Assembly: GCA_003049465.1 (NCBI GenBank)
Contig: PYSS01000002.1
Span: 558,001 to 622,000 of the forward strand
DNA length: 64,000 nucleotides
DNA from: Magnaporthiopsis rhizophila
Taxonomy: Eukaryota > Ascomycota > Sordariomycetes > Magnaporthales > Magnaporthaceae
Direction: 5' to 3'
Shown: positions 54,542-64,000 of the stretch, one piece after another
Position numbering within the stretch: position 1 is the stretch's first letter
Layout of the letters: each line of letters opens with the position of its first letter
The notes under the pieces: generated by a model
Told to the model about the DNA's origin: nothing
Database searches by the model: none
The model's input: the letters and a program-made list of their open reading frames with translations, nothing else
Made by a program: the position numbers and the translations under genes

Positions 54542-56971
54542 GGAAGGCCCGCCGATCAACCACCTACCTACCACCTACCTACCTTTGCACTCTCTTTGGG
54601 GAGGAGAGGGGCAATAATAACACTCTGGCGTCGGCCTCGCACCCGAGAAAGTCTTTGAGCGCAGCACACTTTTCACTCGGCCTGTCGCCACGACAGCGCA
54701 CACGTACATTCTACCTACCTACCCACTCTTTGCTGCGCTGCGTCAATTTTTAGTATGCCCACGCGCTGTTCAGACCGCCCTGGCGAAAAATCAGCACCTG
54801 CCAGAAAACTTATACGAGCTTCAGATACCCACGGTTGACAGCCACGGATGATTTTCTCTTCTCTTTTCTTTCGCATATCCGTTTTTAGTTTTCCTTTTCT
54901 TTTTTTCTTCTCAAACTATTTTTCCTTTCCATCTGTGAACATATGTTCTCAATCTATTACGGTTCCCTTACGGCCATCATTTGAGAGGCTATGAGACGAA
55001 CACGACCAAAACTCTCAGCTTTATCATCTTCATATCTGTTCGCGGGATTCTCCTGACCACGTTTAGGTGGCATTGGGTGGTACAAATCGAGTTGGTGCAA
55101 AGCATGTCCAAACCTTGTCGCCTTTACCCCGGGATCTTTCTACTATTTGTCAGCATTTTGGAATCTTGGAAAATGATATCACGAACCGTTTGAAGCGATG
55201 CGAGTAGTGGGAAGCCTGTTGTCTGCATCATCCAAGGCAAGGATGAAATGTGTCTGTGTTTGCATGTGTGTATGTATGTTATCCCTGGGATTCTCGGGGA
55301 TTTAGCCTGCGATCTCTCGGGCGTTGTGGTGATGGGTGGCGGTCAGACGGAAGCTAGGCTTATTCACCAGGAAGAGGAGGGAGCATTATGCAACCATAGC
55401 GGGTTTGACCATTCCAGGTATGACGGCATGAACTAAGGTATTTGACAAAAAAAGAAAGAAAAAAAAAAGCAAAGAAAGCAACCCCAACGTATTTCCGGAG
55501 AAAGGCGCATGCTGACAGGTTAGATGGGGATTTAGCATTTGCACCAGAGAGGGGGAAGGGTGGCACGGATGTCAGTCCGGGTCTATGACGAGACGGCGCT
55601 GACGCTATGTCCTCCTCGCGCGACGGGCGACGGCGAACAAGCTGGATGGTGGCGCGTGCCTTTGAGACGGAGCACTCCACGTGGCGGGCTTGACTGACCC
55701 TGCGTATGACCTTTTTTGATAGATCATGTAAAGGTGCGGACGCGCTAGGTATGTACCTTGGACATATGTAGGGAGGAAGGCACGCTAGGTATGTACCTAT
55801 CTTAGACATATGTATGAAGGAAGGGAGGAAGGGAGAGGAAAAGAGGCCCAAGCGGTTGGTTGGTTCGGTCCATTGCCACTCCTATCCTCTCAGCCGCACG
55901 CACGCAGGCGCTTTGGTCCCCCGTCGTGGTCTGCTGCTCGCTTCCGATGGCATAGGTTATTGGACCCGCACCCACAGCTGCGCCTCCGCCTTGGGTGATT
56001 TTGCTTCTCTTGGTCCTTCCATTTCCCGCTGGCGATGCGATGCGGTCATTCACGCGCTGTAATACCATTTAAGATGTTTTTTTTTTTTTTTTTTTTTTTT
56101 CTTTTCCCTGGTGAGCCGTTGCTCAACGGCAGGGCAGGAGGTATGGCTGTTGGTCGAGAGTGACAGTTCGATGAATACGGGCATGACTTCACACTCACTC
56201 CGGAATGCGGCATCCCCTTGCCGAGTGCTGTTGACCTAACCGGTCCGTTCATCTTAGCCAACCAGAGACTTGTATCAGGGATAAATTGTGGGCATCTTAT
56301 TCCTATCTTGGCGGTCAACAGTACTCGAGGGGATGCCCCAGCCAACTCTTTGTATCAACACTAACTCCGGACGGTGATTGAAGTTTTTATTTATAGGCTC
56401 GCCTGGCCAACTTTCCAAGAAGCTCGCATAGCTTGCGAGGACGGGAAATGCAACCACAGAACGGCTCGAGTCAGGCCTGGCGATGGTGGTTTGTGGTTGG
56501 TGGTTGTGGTTGGAGAGAAAGTGCTGCCTGTGCGGATACTGTGCGGAAGATGTGCACATATGCGGGGTGAGTATGGGATTTGCACTGTGGGGGTGGGCTT
56601 TTATGCGGGGAAATCGGCCTGGCAACCAGGTTTGTTTGGTGAACCTGATTCAACGTCACCGGTGGTGAAAGCAAAATAGAAAGGAGAAAAAAGTTGGGAC
56701 GGTTGTCTGACTTGAAAATAACGTTTGTGAACCTCGAAAAAACTGTCAGGGCCACGAATCACACCATTGAAGATATTCACTTGCGTGCGGACAAGAAGAA
56801 GAAAGGTTATTTCTTCCTGCTTCTGTGCTCACTTCTGCCATTTGTTTACATTGCCACCTTGGGCTGGGAATCCCCGCCGCGCATGCCACGTACGCGGCAA
56901 AGCTTCCCGATCCAATAACCCACACCTAGTAAGCGTGATTCCGCGAAGGGTCAAAGAGCAGCGACAAAAAA
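54542..56971. other. Spacer G-alpha to beta-glucosidase
   Basis: 2.4 kb with no supported gene. It contains CTAC/ACCT tetranucleotide runs at about 54561-54583 and 54713-54724, an imperfect direct repeat at 55743-55824, an A-rich run near 55447-55470 and a 24-base T-run at 56077-56100. Confidence 0.45.
55743..55824. repeat. Imperfect direct repeat, two units of about 40 bp
   Basis: Both units begin CGCTAGGTATGTACCT (55743-55758 and 55783-55798), contain GACATATGTA (55761 and 55805) and end in a GGAGGAAGG-like purine run. This is a local tandem duplication with small indels. Confidence 0.75.
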
Positions 56972-59900
56972 ATGTCGACAATCACCAAAGAAGGACCCAC
57001 CGTCGACGCTGCCCTCATGGGTGGCGGGTACGGCGGCAAAAAGTCCAGTTGACTCGCGGGGATCACCCGGCGCTTCCCGTTCCTCGGGACGAAGAAGGGC
57101 GTCGTGGTGATCGTGGTCGTCGTCGCTGTTATCATCGGCGGCGGCCTGGCGGGGCTGGCGGCCCTGCCCAAGAGCAGCGGCGGCCGCAAGACGAGGGACG
57201 AGGTGGCAAATGCCATCAAGGACGATACGGCGTTTTACGGCCAGTCACCGCCTGTGTACCCCTCGCGTAAGACGCTCTTGCTGTTTTTATGGCTCTGTGT
57301 GCAGGGTTTTCTTGATCTCGAAGGCTGATCTTTTTCTTCTCTTCTTGTTGCAGCCGAGACCACGGGGCTTGACGACTGGGCAGAGGCCTATGGCAAGGCC
57401 AAGGAGATGGTGGGCAAGATGACGCTCGAGGAGAAGGTAAGAAGATGTGATGAGCTGAAGAATGCAAAAAATCAAGAACAAACTCCTAATGCTCAAACGT
57501 AAAAAATCAGCTGAGCCTCACGGCGGGAGTCCAATCAACAACCAGCTGCCCAGGCAGCATCCCGCCCATACCGCGCCTCAACTTCACCGGGATGTGCCTG
57601 GCAGACGCGGGCCAGGGCCTCCGCAATACCGACTTTGTCAGTTCGTGGCCGAGCGGCGTCCACGTCGGGGCCAGCTGGAACAAGGCCTTGGCGCACAAGC
57701 GCGCCTTCGGCATGGGCGGCGAGTTCAAGAAGAAGGGCGTCAACGTCCTGCTCGGCCCCGTCGTCGGCCCTATGGGGAGGACGGTCAGGGGCGGTCGGAA
57801 CTGGGAAGGTTAGCCGGGACGCCGTCGTCTTTTTGTCTCTACGTTTCGCCGCTAGTGTAGGGCTGACGACTTGCGTCTCCATTTTAGGGTTCTCGATCGA
57901 CCCTTACCTGTCTGGGGTGCTCGTGGATGCTACGGTCCGCGGCATCCAGGAGGCTGGTGTTATTGCATCTACCAAGGTGGGATCACGGGAAAACTAAAAC
58001 CCCCTAATTCACGTTGTTTGAAGCCTGGACTGGGTGCTGACATGGGTAATCCTCTTTCACAGCACTTTATAGGAAATGAACAAGAGACTCACCGGCAGCC
58101 ATCGGGCGATGTCGCAGCGGTTTCCTCGAATATAGATGACAGGACAATGCATGAGCTATACTTGTGGTAGGTAAAACATTTGCTGCTCCAGTCACGCGTG
58201 ATTTTACCTTGCTTCTTCTACCGTCGATTCAATGCTAACAAACGGGACAGGCCTTTCCAGGATGCCGTCCATGCCGGCACTGGCAGCGTCATGTGCTCCT
58301 ATAATAGGCTGAATAACTCGTACGGCTGCTCAAACAGCAAGACAATGAACGGTCTCCTCAAGACCGAGCTGGGGTTTCAGGTTTGTGCCATGGATTTGCC
58401 TATGTACTCGGACTACGCACTCAAAGACAACCGCTAATGCAACACGTCCGATAGGGTCATGTGGTTTCCGACTGGAATGCTCAGCATGCGGGTGTCGCAA
58501 CGGCACTTGCGGGCTTGGACCTCACCATGCCCGATGACGGCAAGCTCTGGGGTCCCAAGCTCATCGAGGCGGTCCGGAACGGATCTGTGCCCGAGGCTCG
58601 GGCCACGGACATGGCGATCCGGTAAGTGCTCCTCATTTTGAGATAAAGGGTAGCCCAGCCTGCTGACACGCCAAAAGCATCCTGGCCCCCTGGTTCAAGA
58701 TGGGTCAGGACAAGGACTTCCCGTCCCCGGGCTTCGGCATGCCGTCCGATGTCTCCAAGCTGCATGCCGTGGTGGATGGGCGCAACTCGTCCGACAAGCC
58801 GACTCTCCTGGACGGCGCCGTCGAGGGCCACGTGCTGGTCAAGAACGTGCGCAACGCGCTCCCTCTGCGGAAGCTGCGCATGCTCTCCATCTTTGGCTAC
58901 TCGGCAAAGGCGCCCGACACCAACAACTACGCGCCGGGCCAGATGCCGTCCTGGATCTGGGGCGGCCAGTCGATGAGGCACGAGGACATAGTCAAGGGTT
59001 TTGGGAACTCATGGGGGCCCGACTACGTGCCCGCGCCCGTGGCCATCAATGGCACTATATTCTCGGGCGGCGGGTCGGGCGCGACGTCGCAGTCGCTGGT
59101 GAGCGCGCCCTTTGACGCCATCACGCAGCAGTGCCTGGCCGACGACACGGCCATGTTCTGGGACTTTGTGTCGGACCGGCCCACCGTCAACCCGGCCTCG
59201 GACGCGTGCCTCGTCATCGTCAACGCGGCCGCGGCCGAGGGCTACGACCGCCCGGCCCTGCGCGACGACCTGACGGACGGCATCATCAAGCACGTGGCGG
59301 ACCAGTGCAACAACACCATCGTCGTTTTCCACAACGCGGGCCCCCGGCTCGTCGACCAGTTCGTCGACCACGCCAACGTCACGGCCCTCATCTTTGCCCA
59401 CCTCCCCGGCCAGTCGTCGGGCGTCGCGCTCGCCTCGCTGCTGTGGGGTAAAGCCAACCCGTCGGGCAAGCTGCCCTACACAGTCGCGCGCAACGAGTCC
59501 GACTACGCGGGCGTGCAGGACCCGGCCCTAGCGCGCGGCCGCTTCGCAAACTTCCCGCAGGCCGACTTCAACGAGGGTGTCTTTGTCGACTACCGCCACT
59601 TTGACGCCGCCCCCGGCGGCCTCTCCCCGCGCTACGAGTTTGGCTTCGGCCTGTCCTACACCACCTTTGGCTACGCCAACTTCAAGGTCAACAGAGATCC
59701 CGGTCCAACAGGCGGCTGGACACCCTACCCGCCAGACGGCGTCCCCGCCACGCCCGGTGGCCCCGCCGCGCTTTGGGACGTGCTGATGCGCGTGTCGGCC
59801 GACGTCTCCAACACGGGGTCCGTGGCCGGCGCCGAGGTCGCTCAGCTGTATGTCTCGCTCCCTGGTTCTGGTGGTAGCGGCCCGGACAGGACGCCGACGC

Positions 59901-60097
59901 GCCAGCTGCGCGGGTTCGACAAGTCGTTTTTGCAGCCGGGTCAGAGCGCCACGGTCGAGTTTGCGCTCACGCGCCGCGACCTCAGCGTTTGGGACGTCGA
60001 GGCGCAACAGTGGTTGCTGCGCAACGGCACTTACACGGTTTACGTGGGCGCGAGCAGCAGGATATTGCACATGAATGGGACGTTTACTGTCACTTGA
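56972..60097 (+). CDS. Membrane-anchored GH3 beta-glucosidase with an in-frame TGA at codon 27
   Basis: Family 3 glycoside hydrolase releasing glucose from beta-glucosides. Eight exons fit with clean splice sites: 56972-57266, 57354-57436, 57511-57808, 57888-57976, 58063-58166, 58251-58380, 58455-58621, 58678-60097 (862 codons). The N-terminal tail MSTITKEGPTVDAALMGGGY is followed after the TGA (57050-57052) by LAGITRRFPFLGTKKG and a signal anchor (about 43-64, VVVIVVVVAVIIGGGLAGL): a type II, extracellular-facing enzyme. Catalytic features: KHFIGNEQE, GTGSVMCSYNRLNNSYGCSN, nucleophile Asp339 in HVVSDWNAQHAG, and GLDLTMPDD. The C-terminal GH3 domain (GHVLVKNVRNALPLR; LLWGKANPSGKLPYTVAR) and fibronectin-III-like end (EFGFGLSYTTF; RQLRGFDKSFLQPG) are intact. 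The TGA would stop translation before the anchor. It could be a C-to-T mutation of CGA, a sequencing error, or readthrough. Confidence 0.85.
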
Positions 60098-60604
60098 GCT
60101 CGACGACACGGGGCAGTCTGATGTGTAATGCCTTTACGCTGTTTGGACAGGCTTGGGTTTGGTGTTTTTCTTGTAATTATAATTTGGGGGTTCCTTCGAG
60201 TACTGCTTGGAACCGTTGGACATAATGAAGAATGGATTGCTGCTTTCTTTGCCTGCTTTCTCGTAGGGCATGTCCAAGACAGAGGCCATCCAGAGGCCCC
60301 AAAGGAGATCTTTCAAAGACATCAGTCAGTCTGACCAACGTGGCCATCAAGAAGCTTGGCCGGGTCCTGAACAGTCTCCCTCGACAACGAGAACACCGGC
60401 AGCACGGCCGATTGGGTTTGGACCGTCGCTATGTATACAAGACACGGGCTCTAAATCTAGCAGACATTTTTATGTGGTCTTGTATCGGAGAAATTCTTCG
60501 TGTGCGCATGTGCGGCGATCTCGTCCCCGGACCCAAATCACCGAATGCCTCAGCCTCATCCCCAGGTATGAAAGAGATGGCAGCCAGCCAGGCCGGGCAC
60601 GCGC

Positions 60605-60631
60605 AAAAAAAAAAAAAAAAAAAAAAAAAAA
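60605..60631. repeat. Poly-A tract (27 A)
   Basis: A pure A homopolymer in the 3' spacer of the beta-glucosidase gene. No target-site duplication or element body was recognised next to it. Confidence 0.85.
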
Positions 60632-61117
60632 TTAAAACACAGGCTTAGTCGAGACAAGTTGTGAAATGGTGTACTACAAGGGGAAGAGGGAAAGCAGCCG
60701 GCGTGGCATGTAGGACACCACAGCTGCCTGCCAACTAATCCATATAAACAAGCCCTGTCCAGAGGTCTCCTGCGACCGCGGCCGAAACCGAGCAAAGTTA
60801 CGCACGTCGACCGGCCGGTACCCCCAACCTTGTCGGAAAACCTTACCACGAACCGCGAAACCCTAAACCTCTCGGTCGACGGTTCGAGTCCCGGCTCGGT
60901 TCAAACGCTTTCGTTTCGCCAAGGAATAAAATGGGTGGGTGAATGGGGACGAGGAACCAGTTGAGCGAGCGGGCGGGCGGGTGGCTTCAGGGGGCTAGAT
61001 AGCTTAGCTAGCGTGCCGTAGCGTGCCGTGATGCCCCGCAATCGCCCTGTAGTCCGTAGTGCGTAGGCCTCGAGCCTGGAGAGCATGTCTCCCCCGTCCC
61101 AGTCCGCACCGCCCAAT

Positions 61118-61193
61118 CCACACTTGTAAAGCCCCGTCCATACCGTCCAGTCCACACCTGTAGAGTCCAAACCTGTAAATCTCCACACTGTAA
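61118..61193. repeat. Degenerate short tandem repeat (CACACCTGTAAA-like)
   Basis: Four related units occur in a row: CCACACTTGTAAAG, CCACACCTGTAGAG, CCAAACCTGTAAAT and CCACACTGTAAAC, with variable spacing. The pattern suggests an old minisatellite. Confidence 0.5.
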
Positions 61194-61202
61194 ACCCGGA
61201 GC

Positions 61203-61224
61203 AAAACCCTCAAGTGAGGGTTTT
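61203..61224. repeat. Perfect 10-bp inverted repeat
   Basis: AAAACCCTCA and TGAGGGTTTT flank a 2-nt spacer, a perfect hairpin, followed by CGTAGCT. A weaker relative lies at 13235-13257. It may act in 3'-end formation or be a remnant of a small dispersed element. Confidence 0.7.
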
Positions 61225-61422
61225 CGTAGCTGTCCACCCCCGTCCAGGGTTGGGCAGTGAGCTTTTTGTTCAAGGGTGCTAAATAATAATAACCAATTAA
61301 GCAGCCCATGTATTTTCTCCAAGAGTTCGCGTGTCCCATCGTTCCCAAGTATCGCCGTAAACCTAACCACCCATATCCCGTTATCTATACAATCATTCCA
61401 AGCCGCTCTCTCCGTGTGACCC

Positions 61423-64000
61423 CTAGTCGCTTTCATCATCTGAATCGATAATAACAATGTCCCCTTGTCTCCTCTCTTCGGCGGCATCAGCAAGCAGCCG
61501 TCTACGGATGACCGGATCGTTTCTCAACCTTTCCTCTTGCTCGCGAAGGTCCTCTGCCAGCTCTTCGTCGTCATCGTCGTCGACAACGACTACACCCGCC
61601 GTCCGGCCGCCGTTTTCCGCACGGCGGCCCACGTGGCCAAATATGCACGTCCACAGATCGTCCATCGGGATCTCCTCGCCCGCCTCCTCCTTGCCCTCGC
61701 GCTTGCGCATGAGCTTGGTGAGAGACGCCTGCTCCATCTCCAGGGCGTTTGCAATCTCGAGGCTCGACTCGTCTACGTTCTTGGACTTGCCCTTGAGGTT
61801 CCTGTCCATGTGCTCGAGCCGGCGCTGCACCGACAAGTTGTAAATAGACTCCTCGACGGTGCCCTCGACGATGTACAGCCACACCGTCGTGTCCTGCTGC
61901 TGCCCGATCCGGTCCACGCGTGCGATGGCCTGCAGCTCGAGCGCCGTGTTCAGCAGCGGCTCGCACAGGATGACGTGGTTCGCGTTGACTAGGTTCAGGC
62001 CGCTCGACTGCGCGCGCGCGTGCAGCAGGAAGCACTCGATACCTGGGTCCTCGGTGAAGCGCTGGATCCCGGCCCGGTCGCTGATGGACGTGAACCCGAT
62101 CCGGTATCGGTCGAACGCGTCCGAGAGCACCTTGAAGAAGTCGGTGTACTGCGAGAAGATGATAGACTTGGCACCCGGGTCGCTCTCCCGAAGCCACAGG
62201 AGGTGGCGCACAATGGCGTCGACCTTGGTCGTGAACGAAGGGCCGTCCAGGTCCACCGCCTTGATCTCGGCCAACTTCTCGGCGTTGAACGCCGAATATA
62301 TGCCATTTTTGGACTTGGCGCTCGACGACTGCCGGCGGCCGTTGTTTCCACCGTCGGGCGCGTCCGAATTATTGTCGCCATTGTCGAGCAGCTTGAGCTG
62401 CTGTGGTTTCAACGTGAAGGGATGCAGCTGGAACGGCCTGACAGGGCGCTTGCAGGTTGGGCAGTTGCCGGCACGACTGAGCCATGGGAGTAGGCAGTCC
62501 TTGTCGAACTGGTGTCCGCACGTGGTGATGACGCCGTTCGTGATCTCTGTCTGGCAGATGGGACACATTCGGACCTCGTCCTTCTCTCCGGAGGCCTTCA
62601 GGTTGAGCACTGTGAAACAAACATGTCAGTACAGCGACAACCGCAAACACCCCCACATGCCTCAAAAACTCACGATATCGGTGTTCAGCCTGAGCCTTCG
62701 CAATCTTGTCGCTAAGTGTCTTCTCGTGGGCCTCCATGCTTATCACAATGCGGTCGTCCTTGGCACCCTCATAGGGCGCAACGTCGTCGGAAATGGCCTG
62801 CAGTTGGCGGTAGTAGTCGACACGTGCGTTCATGATGGACGTGAAAAGCTCCACCTCCTGCTCCATCACCGTCTGGACTTTGCTTTGCTTGTTCCACATG
62901 GCCGTCAACTTCTGTTGTAGCTGCTCAACCACTGCCAGCTCCGCCTGCGCGCGGTTCGAGTTTTGATGACTGAGAGATGCCGAAACGGTTCGCAGGTCGC
63001 CAAGCAAAGACCTAACAGATCCCCGGCAGTTCGTGGGCGACACCAGAGCTCGCTTGTCGAACAGCTCGATCAGTTTCTCAGGAGCGGGGCCCTCGTCCTC
63101 CAGTGCCAGTGCGAGGGATGTCTTTGTCTCGTCCACGACCAGTTTGCTGACGGACTGGCCTGAGAGGGCCGCATGGCGGTCAGCAAGAGCTGCCCTCATG
63201 ACCTGAACAAACACTATGATCTCCTCCTGCACCTTTGTTGAGTCGCCGTACTCGTCTCCAGTCGCCTCCACGTCCTCGTCCTCGTCAACTAGAGGCTTGC
63301 AAACGAGCTCGACGAGTCGCTGGCGCCAGTCGTCCAGCTGGTCCGCTTGCTCGTTCAAAGCTGCACACAGAGCTTCCGCCATGTCGACAACCATGCTTGT
63401 CTCGATCCCGGGCCGCACGTCACACTCCATGTTGGGGATTACCGCAAAATCTTGGCGTTTCGCCTTGTCTTCGACCCGGGCCATCAGGCTGGAAGCCTTT
63501 TGGTGCGACTCTTGAAGGATTTCTTGGCGAATATGCTTCGCTCGGGCGTAGCCTTCGTCCTCAAGCCTTTTCAGCCGCTCAATTTCCTCCTTGTCTTCCG
63601 GGTCCGTCATATCTTTATCGTTTCTTATCTGGAAGAAGACGGTGGCGCGGAAGAAGATGGCCTTGTGCTGGATCTCGAGAGAATATCGCAACTTCCGCTG
63701 CACTTCTCCTAACCGCGAATTCCCCATCTTTTCCTCTTCGTCGCCTGTGTCGTCTGCGCCATCGTCGGTTGCGCCCGACTGTGCTGCCCGAAGCTCCTCG
63801 CGCGTGGCCTCAATGATCGGCTCAATGGTGTCGAGGACCTCCTGCCAGATCTCCAATGATTCCTTCTTCCTCGTGGTCTCTTCGAAAAGCTGGCCCCTTG
63901 TGAGCTTTGAGGCAAGTAGAGACCGCTGGCTGGTTAGGACGTTGCTCTCCGCCTCCTGCAGCATGAAATCTAGAACCTCCGTCACGGTACGGAGAGGATT
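61423..64000 (-). CDS. IRC20: IRC20/SHPRH-like SNF2 ATPase with RING finger (C-terminal part)
   Basis: Nuclear Swi2/Snf2 translocase combined with a RING E3 ligase; yeast Irc20 acts in recombination and SUMO/ubiquitin-linked control. The right edge cuts the gene: 837 C-terminal residues are visible and the first helicase lobe lies outside. Exons are 62674-64000 (open to the edge in frame) and 61423-62609; the intron 62610-62673 (GTGAGT...CAG, phase 1) joins AEHRYL to LNLKASGEKDE. The upstream part is a long helical, Glu/Gln-rich insertion. The RING is CPICQ...TTCGHQFDKDCLLPW...CPTCKRPV (C3HC4 pattern). Helicase lobe 2 follows: AKSIIFSQYTDFFKVL, QSSGLNLVNANHVILCEP, and LELQAIARVDRIGQQQDTTV. 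The tail is acidic, ending VIIDSDDESD. The RING lying before lobe 2 fits this family; a close Rad5-like relative is less likely because of the long helical insert. Confidence 0.88.

Larger units (their letters stand above)
60098..61422. other. Convergent spacer with short repeats
   Basis: 1.3 kb between the beta-glucosidase and IRC20 stops. It holds a 27-base A-run (60605-60631), a degenerate tRNA-like stretch at about 60838-60913, degenerate tandem units of the type TCCACACCTGTAAA at about 61118-61193, and a perfect inverted repeat at 61203-61224. No gene is seen. Confidence 0.5.

Noticed and set aside
57027..57052. A short intron removing the TGA in the beta-glucosidase
   Set aside because: The only GT...AG pair nearby is under 30 nt and its acceptor still leaves the TGA in frame.
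60838..60913. Plus-strand tRNA-like stretch ending GGTTCGAGTCCCGGCTCGGTT
   Set aside because: Acceptor stem pairs only in part and the T-stem has three mismatches; no clear anticodon arm.
60605..60913. SINE made of the poly-A run and the tRNA-like stretch
   Set aside because: The order is wrong: the A-tract lies 5' of the tRNA-like part on the same strand.
1..64000. Biosynthetic gene cluster, CRISPR array, 5S rRNA gene or autonomous transposon
   Set aside because: None was seen: no synthase, transposase or reverse-transcriptase frame, no regular spaced repeats, and no 5S consensus.

Overview
The window is nuclear DNA of a filamentous ascomycete (Pezizomycotina, most likely a Sordariomycete). 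The evidence is multi-exon genes with short GT-AG introns (56 to about 150 nt), GC-rich codon use, long non-coding spacers, a group II fungal G-alpha, a fungal DUF6601 relic, and pseudogene stops that look like C-to-T changes (RIP-like). I cannot name the species. Splice sites were placed by hand from reading frame, splice consensus and family conservation.

Left part (1-20.4 kb), compact and mostly housekeeping: the C-terminal part of SLY1; FES1 with a perfect heat-shock element upstream; MRPL7 and SEC8 sharing a 351-bp divergent promoter; a GH47 alpha-1,2-mannosidase; mitochondrial ornithine acetyltransferase (ARG7/argJ) with a Gcn4/CPC1 site in the spacer it shares with a derlin; then, on the minus strand, a cysteine-rich single-pass membrane protein (protein A). 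SLY1, SEC8, the mannosidase and the derlin all act in the secretory pathway and ER quality control.

Middle (20.4-44.3 kb), gene-poor and accessory in character: a secreted protein built of two related modules, an N-terminal amidase (NTA1), a second membrane protein (protein B) that is a clear paralog of A, a secreted C69-family peptidase with Ser where the nucleophilic Cys is expected, and two decayed genes side by side (the N-terminal end of an NLR/SesB-type protein and a DUF6601 membrane protein). A and B share 12 ectodomain cysteines in the same order and one intron position, and are transcribed away from each other across about 17 kb.

Right part (44.3-64 kb): an omega-amidase of the NIT2/Nit3 type, spermidine synthase (SPE3), a group II G-alpha subunit with a GC-AG intron, a membrane-anchored GH3 beta-glucosidase with one in-frame TGA near its start, and the C-terminal part of an IRC20/SHPRH-like SNF2-RING protein running off the right edge.

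The most interesting items are the A/B receptor-like pair, the Ser-for-Cys C69 enzyme, the two-module secreted protein, the beta-glucosidase TGA, and the decayed NLR-like/DUF6601 island.
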